A stretch of DNA of 64,000 nt from DATKNA01 sp963755755 (GTDB lineage: Bacteria > Actinomycetota > Actinomycetes > Actinomycetales > Kineosporiaceae): positions 1 through 64,000 of the forward strand of contig CAVWLJ010000006.1 in assembly GCA_963755755.1 (NCBI GenBank). The letters run 5' to 3'. The stretch's first letter is position 1. Every line of letters starts with the position of its first letter. The notes below the pieces were generated by a model. The model was not told the DNA's origin and did no database searches. It saw nothing but the letters and a program-made list of their open reading frames with translations. Positions 48,101 to 58,461 of the stretch are shown piece after piece. A program made the translations under genes and the position numbers.

Positions 48101-48334
48101 CGCGGTCGCGACCAGGGTGCACGTCACGGCCTCGCCGACGCCGCCGGTGCAGCCCGCGCCCTGAGCGAGGGCGCCCTGCGGCGTCACCGGAGCGAGCGCG
48201 GCCGGCGCGGCCGGAACGCTCGCGGAGGCGGCCTGCGCGGTGGTGATCCCCGCGGCGACGAACAGCGCCAGCCCGCCGACGACGGACAGGGCCCTCACCG
48301 CGCCTCGCCGTGCGCGTCGCTTCTCTCGATACAT
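45141..48334 (-). CDS. Secreted cupredoxin protein with Ig-like repeats, copper motifs absent, frameshifted
   Basis: An exported protein of about 1,060 residues. A signal peptide (ALSVVGGLALFVAAGITTAQA) is followed by two cupredoxin-like domains typical of multicopper oxidases (GQAVTINLTNSLP, QPGTYVYQAGHILRR, MGLAGVLVVRP, VLLRYANAGVISHSMGV). The HxH and HCH motifs are missing; only isolated His remain at equivalent strands. Three or more Ig-like domains follow (SGTHTILVRAYD, LAEGDHTVTITATDDAG, FTVWVRAKDAAGNWGG), then a C-terminal beta-sandwich (FASSFETGNAAGWSAATGG to YFDYFEARRNSMP). Frames change near 47405, 46290 and 45960. It probably serves as a structural or binding subunit of the neighbouring oxidase. 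Confidence 0.7.
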
Positions 48335-48390
48335 CCCGGCGCCGTCCCTTCGGGCTGCCATCGTGGTCACCTGGTCGGAGCTGGGCGCGT

Positions 48391-49772
48391 TCACTTGCAG
48401 CCGCCCGCCGGGTCGATGCGGATGAGGGTCATCATTCCGCCGAAGCTGGCGCCGTAATTCGTCGCCTGGTAGAGCGCGTGGCTGTGTGCGACGTGGTAGA
48501 ACTCGCCGCATTGATTGTTCTGGACCATGTTGTTGGGGATCGGGTTCACCGAGCCGCCCAGGTACGGGTTCTCGCTGAACCACGTCTCCGTGCCGGGACC
48601 GACGATCTGGTCCTGCAACTGCGGCAGCTGGATGTCGGTCGGGATCTTCGCGCATTGCGAGGCGATGACCGCGTCGACGTTGGAGCAGCTGGCACCGCCG
48701 GCACCCGACGGGTCGTAGACGTTGTCGAAACGTTCGAGGGAGTCCACGGTCTGCCCGGGCCCGACGTCCAGCAGGAACTTCATGAATGCTGGCGTCGGAT
48801 CCGTCGGCGGCCTTCACCGGGCTGCCGTCGCGGTTGATGACGCGCTGGCTGCTGCCGTGCGGGTGGAAGGCGTAGTCGACCGGTCCCGCGTCGACGTAGC
48901 GGATGAGCGCCGGCTTGGCCGCGTTCGCCCGGATGTGCACGAGCGCGCCGTACGGCTGCGAGGGCATCCACGACGCGTTGTTCGGCGCCAGCGTGTCCGG
49001 CATGCTCCGGCCGTTGATGAAGAAGTAGCGCGCCGTGCTGGTGTTCGCGTTGTAGGCGCGGTTCTTCTCGACGGCGCTGTGGAAGTCGGGGTCGATCTGC
49101 GACAGCATGAAGAGGAATTCCGTGGTCGGGTCGAACTCGCTCGTCGCGTCGTCGTTCGCCCAGTTGTCGTGACCGACCGGGCGGACCACGAGCGCTGCCG
49201 TACAGGCCCATCTCCCGCTGCTTGGTGACGTCGGTGCCCGAGCTGTAGAGGTAGGTCCCGGGCTTGCCGGCGGTGAACGAGTAGGTCACGGTGCCGGTCG
49301 AGGCGGCCGCGGAGTTCGTCAGCGAGCTGAGGTTCCCGCTCCCGTCGAACTCCGGGGCCGCAGGCTGCCCGCCGACGGCCACGTCGTCCTGGCCGGGCCA
49401 GAGGATCGACACCGGCTCGGGCAGCGTGTTCTTCAGGGTGACGGTGACCTTCGTCCCCGCCGTGACGCAGAGCGTCGGGCCGGGGAGCTGGAAGGCGCGA
49501 CCCGATCCGGTGTAGCTCCACATGTAGACCGAGTTGCCGTCGGGCGTCGTCACGTACCCGGACGTCGCGTCGAGGGAGAAGGCGTTCTGCCCGTTCGGGT
49601 TCGGTTCGCACATGATGCCGTCGGAGGTCCCGTTCGACTGCGCGGGAACGGCGCCGAGCGCCGACCCCACCGGGACGGTCGCCGCCGCGACGGTCGTGAC
49701 CGCGAGCGCGGCCACGGCGAGCCAGCCCGAGCGCCGCCGCCGCCGAAGGCTCGACAGGAGTTCAGTCCTCAT
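48391..49772 (-). CDS. Multicopper oxidase-like subunit carrying HPHG and HSH motifs, frameshifted
   Basis: An exported protein of about 460 residues with a basic N-terminus and signal peptide (LAVAALAVTTVAAATVPVG). Two cupredoxin domains are visible. The first (LCVTAGTKVTVTLKNTLPEP, KPGTYLYSSGTD, EMGLYGALVVRP) has no copper ligands. The second retains two His pairs, YAFHPHGSSQRV and EFYHVAHSHALYQATNYG, which are the type expected of the half of a trinuclear copper site contributed by a domain without type 1 copper. There is no HCH. Frames change near 49195 and 48785. The ATG lies seven bases after the stop of the preceding oxidase gene, so the two are coupled. It is likely the complementary half of that oxidase. 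Confidence 0.75.
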
Positions 49773-49779
49773 CGCGTCC

Positions 49780-51270
49780 TCACGCCACCTTCGGGTTGAT
49801 CTGGTTCGGGTACTGCTGGGCGCCCAGCGACCCCTTCTTGTAGATGCGGATCTCCGTGACCATCCCGCCGGGCTTGCTCGCCGCACCGGCGTTGCTCGCG
49901 TAGGCGTAGTTGCGGTCGTAGAAGAGGTAGGAGTCGTACGCCGCACCGTTGGCCCCGACGAACGCCGGTGCCGTGAAGATCGCGTCCGTGCTCTCCCCCG
50001 GCGCCACCTCGAGCTGGTTGCCGGAGAGGTAGTTGTAGACGTAGTCGGACGGGTTGCTCGACGTCACCGCCGCCCCCGGCTTGCGGTTGCGCAGCAGCGA
50101 GGCGTCCTTGCCGACCACCGTGAAGGTGATGTTGTCCGCGGTCAGGACGTGGTCCTGGTAGCCGAGGCTCGCCAGCCGCAGGAGCACGCGGTCGCCCTCC
50201 TCCGCCGTGATGAGCGCCGACTGCGGCTGGTACTGCAGCCGGCCGCCCCACGCCGAGGGGTCATAGCCGCGGCTGGTGGTGTGCGGCGCGTTGTCGGCGA
50301 CCGTGTCCGGGTAGGTGCGCCCGTTGATCGCCCAGAAGCTCGCCTTGAAGTCCGTCCAGTCCGTGGTCTGGATGTGCGCGTCGCGGTAGTGGCCCTCCGC
50401 GAAGACCTCGCTCTGGAAGACCGAGAACTCGCGGTCGTACGCGGTCGACCGCGGGTCCGAGGGGAGGACGAAGTCGTTGTACGCGTAGCCCATGAACCCG
50501 CTGGTGAGTGCGGGGTTGCCGAGCCGCGTGGCCGGGATGGAGCCGAGGCCCTTGTTCTGCCGGGGCCGGACGAAGAGCAGCCCGGTCATGCCCATCTGCA
50601 CGTGTTCGACGTCCTCGAAGTGGCAGTGGTACATGTACGTACCGGCGTCCCGGGGCACGTAGTAGTAGGTGAAGTTGCGGCCGATCGGCACCGACAGCGA
50701 GAGCTCGGGGACGCCGTCGAAGACGGGCGCCTCGTTGACGAAGCCGTGCCAGTGGATGCTGTGCCCGTCGACGAGGTCCGGGCGCTGGCTGAGCCCGAGG
50801 TTGCTGAGCTTGACCCGGTAGGGCCGTGCCCTCGTCGAACGCCAGCAGCGGGGCGCTGATCTGCGCCTGCCCCCGTTGCTGGACCACCTGCGCGTCCGTC
50901 ATGTCGGTGACGTTGCGGAAGCCGAAGACGTAGAGGTTGAGGCCCGATCCGGGGTGTCGCCGCGTTCAGCGCCTGCGTGGCGTCGTCGCCGTGCCCGAAG
51001 GCGAGCGGGTCGGGCCAGAACGGGGCGAGGGCGCCGACCTCGGCCGACGGACATCTGCCCGGCGTCGGCGATGGAGACCCAGCCGTCGGTCGCGGCCAGG
51101 TGGACGTCCGGGGGGACGGACGCCGCGAGCTGCGCGTCGTCGAGCTGCGAGACGGTGGCTCGGCCGGGCGCGAACGCCTTGCTCGTGAGCGCCGCGGCTG
51201 CCACCGCCCCGAGGCCGCCGGTGAGCACGGCGCGCCGCGTCGGGCGACCAGGAAGGGGGCGATCGGTCAC
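49780..51270 (-). CDS. Multicopper oxidase subunit with type 1 copper site in the first domain, frameshifted
   Basis: An exported oxidase of about 496 residues with a Tat-type signal (PTRRAVLTGGLGAVAAAAL). The first cupredoxin domain carries DGHSIHWHGF (H-x2-H-x-H-G) and, after AGTYMY, HCHFEDVEHVQMGM, providing a type 1 Cys/His/Met set and two of the four HxH pairs. The second domain (ALITAEEGDRVLLRLASLGYQDHVL) has lost copper motifs. A normal laccase has these motifs in its last domain, so the order is reversed. Frames change near 51035, 50950 and 50825. GGAGG six bases before the GTG supports the start. The remaining two HxH pairs are in the next gene. Confidence 0.8.
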
Positions 51271-51368
51271 GGTTTGCCTCCAGGCACGTCTAGGGACCGC
51301 AGGTACGGAACGGGGAGGGTGGTCCGGGTGGGGGCGGAGGGGCGCCCCCACCCGGGCCGGTGCGCGGG

Positions 51369-54300
51369 TCAGGACTCGTCGGAGCCGATGTCGTAGAGGT
51401 TCCCGGCGCCGCGCGGACGGGCCTGGTTGTCGATGTCGTGCCCGTAGGCCGGATAGGTGGGCGTCTGGTTCGACCCGGCGTCGATCGCGGTGGAGCCCTG
51501 CGCCAGGTGGTAGTCGCCGAGCAGCTGCGGTGCGGCCAGCTTGCTGACGATGATCGACTGGCGGAAGTTGGGCACGGTCCTGGAGTTCTGGACCGAGACC
51601 GCGACGTCGAACGGGTCGACCACGAGGGCCGTCAGGGTGGCCGGGGCCGCCCTGTTGGCCGTGCCCGGGAGGGCCAGGTTGCCGTTGTTGCCCGTGGTGG
51701 CGAGCGACGTCAGCACCGAGTTCGCCACCGGGATCTTCGGGGTGAGGGTGTCGAGGGACCCGATGTCCCAGACGTTCACCGCCGCGGTGTCACCGGGCAG
51801 GCCGATCCCGTGCACCTCGCCGGTGACCGCGTCGAAGCTTCCGGCGCGGTTGTCGGCGAAGATGTTGTCGATCAGCGTCGGCTGGCTGTAGGCCGGCGAA
51901 CCGGCGGGCAGCGTCGCCTGCAGCTGGCTGCTGTTGTTCGCGGTCGACAGGCCCGCAGCGGCCGGCAGGCCGTTGCTCGTCATGGCCGACGCGGTGGTGA
52001 GGTTCTTCATCACCGTGTTCCCGACGATCCTGACGTTCGTCGAGTCGTCGAGCGCGAACCCGCCACCTTCGTGCGTCGAGATGTTGTCGACCACGGTGTT
52101 GTTGGTGACGTCGATCCGGACCCGGCCGGCCGAGAGGAAGCGGATGCCGCCGCCGTCGTCGTTGGCCAGGTTGTCCTGCACGAGGTTGCCGTCGATCTTC
52201 AGGGTGGACGTCGGGGACGCCGCACCCAGCGACGGCTGGTTGAGGTTGGCGTTCAGCTCGCCGGCGATCATCACGCCGCCGCCCTCGTCGTAGGACTGGT
52301 TGAGGTAGATCCGGTTGGCCGTGATCGACCCGGCGTCCGACCGCCCGTAGTGGCTGATGCCGCCGCCGTACTCGGAGGAGAAGTTGCCGCAGACGTCGTT
52401 GTGGTCGATGACGTAGTTGCTCGAGCCGTCGAAGAGCCCGATGCCGCCGGCGAGGTTCGTGCCTCCGTTGTCGGTGATGCGGTTGTGGGTGATGGCGAGG
52501 TTGGTGTTCGCCCAGTTCGACGGCGTGGAGCCGGTGGTGCTCGCCGTGTAGGCCGTGCCCACCCGGATGCCGCCGGCGTAGGCGCCGCTGTTGCCGTCGA
52601 CGCGGTTGTTCGAGATCTGGACGTTGTTCGCGCCGCCGAACAGGTAGATCCCGCCGCCCTGCGAGGCCAGAGCACCGGTGCCGCCGACCGGGGTCGTGTT
52701 GGCACCGTTGATCGTGTTCTGGTTCGCCAGGCCGGCGCCGCCCTCGTCGCCGCCGGTGATGGTGGCGCCGTCGATGGACGGACGGCGGTTGGCCGTCGAG
52801 CCCGCGGTGTTGAACGTGCCGCCGGAGGTGGAGTTGCCGGCGCCGAGGAGCGTGATCGTGGCGCCGTCCGGAACGGTGGCCGGGTCGAGCCCGTACGCCG
52901 TCACCGTGTTGATCCACTGCGTCCCGTTGAGGGCGTCGGCCTGGAAGCCGAGGCCGTTGAGACGCGTGCCGGGGACGTACGTCGCCGTGGTGCCGCTGCC
53001 CTGGAACCCGCCGGGGCCGACGCCCTGGAGCTTGACCGCGGCGCCGATGACCAGACTCTCGTAGTAGTCACCGGTGGCGTTGGTCGACGGCGTGCGGTCC
53101 GCGTCCTTCGGCCACACGACCACCAGCGGTGCCGGGGCCGTGGAGTTGCCGCTGGGGGCCGAGGCCCGGGCGGCGTCCAGGGCCCGCTGGACGACGTTCT
53201 CGGCCGCGCGTCATCGCGCCGGAGGCGTCGTACTGGTCGTCCACGACCGAGGCGTCCCACGTGCCGGTGCCGCCGCTGCGGTAGCCGAAGTTCCGGCCCG
53301 CCGAGTCGGCCCCGTGCGTGGCGTCGGGGTTCACCTGGAACAGCGTCGGGTTGTACCCCGTGCCCAGGATGTGGAACGACAGGCCGTTCACGGACGCCGG
53401 CCGTTCGAGCCGGTGACCGACAGCTGGTAGACGCCCGGCTGCTGCGGGCTGCCCGTCGTGCGTCGTGACGGACACCGTGATCTTCGTGTCGCTCCACGAG
53501 GTCACGTTCGCGACCACGTTCGACGTCCCGGTCGCCGGCGTCAGCGCCACCGTCCCGGCGGTCGAGCCGAAGCCCGAACCCGAGATGGTGACCGTCTTCG
53601 GCACGGCCGACCCAGTGGCCTGCGTGCTGAACGAGGGCAGCGTCACCGGGAACCCGGCATTGCCGGCCGACACGTTGGCCTGGTTCGTCGTGACGGGGAA
53701 GGCGATGGTGTGCGCCGTCACCGTCGGGTTGGCGTGGGCACCGGCGAGGAGCAGCGTCCACGCCAGGCCCACGTTCGGCAGGCCCGTCAGCGGCAGGCTG
53801 ACGCTCGGCCACTGGACGCTCGTGTCGACCGTGTCGGTCGGCACGGTGAGCGTGACGGTCTTCGCGGTCGTCGTCCCGGCGGTCGCCACCGCCGTCGCCG
53901 TCACCTGCTGGCCCGCGTGGTACGTCGACGTCGTCGAGAAGGCGGGCGTCGTCGCGGACAGGCCGACCGGCACGAAGCCCGTCACGTTCGGCGTCAGGAT
54001 CGACGTCGTGAACGAGTAGGTGATGGTCGTGGCCGACCCGATCCGGAAGATGTCCGTGACCGGGTGCGTCCCGTTGAGGGCGTTACGCAGGGTCGTGTTC
54101 ATGCCCGGCGTGTTGGCCGGCGTCAGGTTGAGCGAGATGGTCGGGGGCAGGGCTGTGGTGTCGAGCCCGGTGACCGTGAGCCTCGCCGTGCGACTGGCGG
54201 CGCCGGTCGTCGTGATCGACGAGACGGCGAGCGTCTGTGCCACGATGTTCCTCGACGGAGGTGGCGTCGAGGCACTCTTCATGTACGGGTCGCTGACCGC

Positions 54301-57300
54301 GTAGATGTCCGGGGTCGCCTTCGCCGGGTCCGTGACGCCCGCGTTCACGTCACAGATCACGGGCTGCGCGATGGCGCCGTCCGGGGTGATGGCGATGGCG
54401 GACGTCTGCGTGGGTGCCGTGTCCGTCACGGTGAAGAGACCGGGCCAGGCCTGGAAGTCGGTGCCGATGGTCCGGAACCGGGGGTTGTAGGCCTTGTTCG
54501 GCCGGCCGGGCTGGCCGGGGTCGTTGCCCTTGAAGTAGTACATGCCGGGGCAGGGACCCGCGGGCAGCGGGCAGTTGTACGAGGACGTCGAGGGTTCGGT
54601 GGCCTCGTACATGCCGTTGTGGTCGGTCAGGACCGTGTCGACGAGCCGGCCGCTCCAGTCGTAGATGCCCATCGGCACGTTCGGCAGCGGCTCGGCCTCG
54701 CCGTAGCCGACCTGGGTCTTGTCGTGCGAGATGCCCAGGTCGTTGATGGTCAGCCCCCAGAAGTGGGTCGGGAGCGGGACGGCGGTGAAGAAGTTGAAGT
54801 TGGGCGCCACCGTCTGGTTGCCGCGCGTCGAGATGAGCTTGGCGTCGCAGAGCGGCCGGTCCTGGTTCTCGTACGGGCTGCCGCCCGCGTTGAGGAAGCC
54901 CGGGTCGCTGACGTGGACGGTGTGGTTCGCACCCGCGCAGTCGGACCAGATGCCCGGCTGCTGCGAGACGGGGCCGCCGTCGCCCGGGGCCGCCTCCGCG
55001 GTGCCCGCGGCGAGCAGGTCGGCGGAGGTGAGCGGGTAGTTCTCCTGCGGCATCCGGACGTCGCCGTCGAAGACGTTGACGTCCTCCTCCTTGGTGACCT
55101 GGTACATCGGCGTGCCGTCGGGGAGCTTCGGCACCTCCGCCTTGACCACCCAGTCGTCGGCTCCCATCGGGAACGCGCCGTCCTGCCGGTCGCCGAGCGC
55201 CGGGCAGTCGGTCACCGCCGGGTCGCCGCCCTGCAGGCTCGCGAGGCAGCTCAGCGCGTCGGGGCTGTAGTCGGTCGCGGCGAAGGCGTAGTTGCCGTTG
55301 ACGGTCTGGCCGAAGCCGTCGTCACCCTGCTTGGTCGACGGCACCCCCTGCCAGCCCTGCATCGGGGCCTCGACGCACTGGTACTGGCTGTTGTCGCCGG
55401 TGCTGAGCACGTCGCTCGGGAAGGGCGGGAGGGCCAGCTGGTCGGTGAGCGGGCTCCCGTCCTGCATGCGGGCGATGCATCCGGTCGGCTGCTCCCACGT
55501 CTCGGAGGTGTAGGTGCTCGCGATCTCGAGCGGCTTGGTCGGGTCGGCCGGGTCCATGACGACCTTCACCGAACCGTCCGCCTCGTGCTCGAGGTCGCCG
55601 TTCGCGTCGCGCACCGGGTAGTAGAGGTGCATGAGCATGTTCGGGATGCCGGGCTGGTAGTCCTCGGTGAACGCGAACTTCGGGTCCAGCTCGTTGCGCG
55701 TCGTGTCGTAGGTGACGGTGCCGGCGATGCCGCCGGTCTCGCTGCCCGCGTACGGCTGCACGCCCCAGTCGACGCGCCCGGAGAGGCCGATGATCGGCAG
55801 GACGTTGACGTCGACGGCCGCGCCCATGTACGTCGTGGCCTGCGGCTCGTTGTCCGCCTTCACGGTGATGCCGGTCGTCTTGTAGCGGGTGTTGAAGGCC
55901 TCGAGGATGCCCCAGCGGGTGACCGGGTACGCCTCGCGGATCTCGTAGTTGCCGTTGTCGTCGGTGGTGCCCAGGTTCTGGCCGGCGTCGAAGAGCGAGT
56001 TGTCGCGCTCCTTGAAGGTCACGGCGAACTTCGGCACGCCCTGCTCGCACTGGCTCGGGTCCTTGCTGCCGGGGACCGCGCAGTCGTACTTCCCGTTGCC
56101 GTTGCCGTCGATGAAGATCTTGCCCTTGATGTCGGTGTACCAGTCGACCAGGGCCTGCTGGCCCATGTCGGTGACCTTGCCGTTCTTCACGTCCACGTTG
56201 ACCGTGTTGAGGATCAGGTCCTGGTTGTAGTCCCAGAAGGTCGCCTGGTAGGAGCCGTTCGGCACGTGCGCGGCGGTGAACACCCCGTCCTTGGTGCCGC
56301 GGCCGATCCACACCATCTGGTCGTTGTTGTTGAGGTCGCTCAGCGCGACGATCGGGGTGTCGACCGGGCCGCGGACGTTGGTGCCCGCCACCTGGTCGGC
56401 GGTCGGGACGCTGACGCCGCCCTTGCCGCCGACATACGCGTTGAGCTCGACCACCGTGCCGGTGACGCCACCGGTGTTGCTGGTCGCGAACGGCGCCGGC
56501 GCGGCGTCGGGCAGCGTCACGAGGGCGCTGTTCGCCACCCTGACGTTCGTGACGCCACCGGGGATGGCGGCCGGGACGGTGATGGTCGCCGCCGGCGCTG
56601 GCGAAGATCGTCAGGTCGCCGGGGAAGAGCGTCGCGAACCTGGTGAACCGCCCCTGCTGGTAGGTGACGAGGATGAGTCCGCTGCAGGGTCGACGACCTG
56701 GCCCGCGGGCAGCGCGGCGGCCGGAGCGTCGGCCGCCGAAGGTCAGGGTGACGTAGCCGGCCCGGGGGCTCGAGGCCGCCCCGGCCGTCACGGTCGCGGA
56801 CCTCGGCGTCCCGTTCGCGTTCGTGCCGAAGGGCACGTAGCCCATGTCGACCGGCGGCACCTGCTCGCCGCCGACGGTGAACTCGTGGTCGTAGCCGGTG
56901 TCGCCCTCGTGGATCCACATGTCCCAGTCGTGGTTGCCCTCGAGCGTCGTCGTCTGGTACCAGCTCTGGCCGCTCGGCGGGATGACCGTGGCCGTGTAGC
57001 GGTCGGGGCCGAGGTTCGGGATGGCGACGAGACCGTCGACGTCCGAGACGCAGCTGCCGCCCGGGTCGTTGACGTCGATGACGGGGAAGCCGCCGTCGAA
57101 CTGGACCGGCTTGCTGACGTCGTAGTTGGACCGGGAGTAGCCGGCGCGCGGCGTCCCGCCCGGCGGGGTGTAGTTCGGGTCGGTCGGCGCGAGGAACGCC
57201 GGCGTCCCGTCGGTGTTGACGTGGACGTAGTTGGTGCAGAGGCGGTTGCCGTAGAAGTCGGTGGTCACCTCGCCGAGGACGTCGTTGATGTGCGTTCCGA

Positions 57301-58169
57301 AGCCGGCCAGACCGGGCTCGGCGTCCGCCTCGTAGGTGCCGTCGACCGGCACGGTGTCCTTGAACACCTGCAGGCGCAGCGTTCCGAGCGGCAGCGGGTA
57401 GGGCTGCATCGCGACCGTCACGGACGTGACGGCGGCGCCGTTCGCGTCGTGGATGCTGCCGTCCTGGGCGACGGTGAAGTGCGCGCCGTCGATCTTGTAG
57501 CCGGTGGCGGTGACGGAGACCAGGTACTTGCCGGGCGGCAGCGAGCCGGGCGTCTTCGAGGTGCCCGGCTGACCGGGGGCGAACACCTCGCCCTCGTCGA
57601 GGATCCCGAGGGCGCCCGGGGTGTAGCGGGTCGACGGCCACTGGCAGTACCGGGACGCGTCGAACGGCTGGTTCGTCGCCGGGTCGATGTACTGCTGGCG
57701 TCGCCGGGTCCCAGGTGCCGTACGAGCCGTGGCCCGGGGCGTAGGCGGTGTTCGCCACCGGCGTCCCGTCGGCGTTGAACTTCGGCGCACCGCTGGCCTG
57801 GTCGAGCGCGACCGGCAGGCAGTTCGCGGCGGAGTCCGTCGGGTTGCCGTTGTCGTCCGCCGTGATCAGCCACTTGTAGCTGTTCGTGGTGGTCGTGTCC
57901 GTGGTGCCGGTGGGCTGGGCCAGGGTGCGGCTGCCGAGGACCGGGTCGCCCTTCTTGATCGGGCTGTCGCCCCCGACGGTCCGCGCGCTCACGACCTTCA
58001 GCGTGAACGGGTCCGACGGGGTGCCCGCGGCGGCGTGTGCCGCCGGCGAGGTCCCCAGCAGGACCGGCGTCACGAACTGCAGCAGCGCGACGAACGGCAC
58101 GACGAGCCACGCCAGCGGCCGGACCGGCAATGCGGCCACCGCAGACGACGAGCGCCCAGACCCAGACAT
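51369..58169 (-). CDS. Giant secreted SdrD-like/IPT-like/beta-helix surface protein, several frameshifts
   Basis: A protein of about 2,260 residues beginning with a signal peptide (PLAWLVVPFVALLQFVTPVL). The first 1,300 residues are a series of Ig-like modules with SdrD B-like and carboxypeptidase-regulatory-like sequence, such as PPGKYLVSVTATGY, KGKIFIDGNGNGKYD and TVLTDHNGMYEATEP, many with Asp/Asn-rich calcium-binding-like turns. A Thr-rich region and an IPT/TIG-like segment (KTVTISGSGFGSTAGTV) follow. The last 550 residues form a right-handed beta-helix with repeated N-x-I/V-x-x-N motifs, ending NLYDIGSDES. Frames change near 57705, 56735, 56600, 53400 and 53212. It is first in the copper-oxidase array, so a role as surface scaffold or polymer-binding partner is inferred. 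AAGGGGA precedes the ATG. Confidence 0.75.
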
Positions 58170-58461
58170 GAGTTCCCCTTCGCGTAACCCTGTGTCTCCG
58201 GCACTCACTGTCACGGCGGGGGAAGGAGGTCCTCACATACGTGACGGCCCTGTCATTCCTGTGTCACCGCGTTGAGGATCACGGGAGGAGTTGGTTACGT
58301 ACCGTGATTTGGCGCTGGCTTAGGGTTCAGGGAGGGACGGCGATGGCCCGCCCGCCACGAAGCCGAGGCGCGGGCTGGTGGCAGGATCGAGGCCGGATCG
58401 ACGCGGGCGAGGCCCGGCCGCGCGTCAATCCTCGACCGCCAGGACGAGCCACGGAGGGACC
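58170..58461. promoter_or_regulatory. Divergent promoter region of the oxidase array and pepN
   Basis: This 292-base region separates the two divergent units. It holds an inverted repeat ATCACGG (58278-58284) and CCGTGAT (58302-58308) with a 17-base spacer, a reasonable operator candidate. No gene is seen. The promoter for the whole minus-strand copper-oxidase array should be here. Confidence 0.4.

Noticed and set aside
48391..51270. Two independent laccases produced by tandem duplication
   Set aside because: Each protein lacks two of the four HxH pairs and they lack complementary ones; a simple duplication would give the same motifs in both.
53458..56646. A plus-strand open frame of about 1,060 codons antisense to the giant surface protein
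   Set aside because: Its product is dominated by Arg, Gly, Val and His in low-complexity runs typical of antisense frames in GC-rich DNA, while the opposite strand encodes clear Ig-like and SdrD-like modules.
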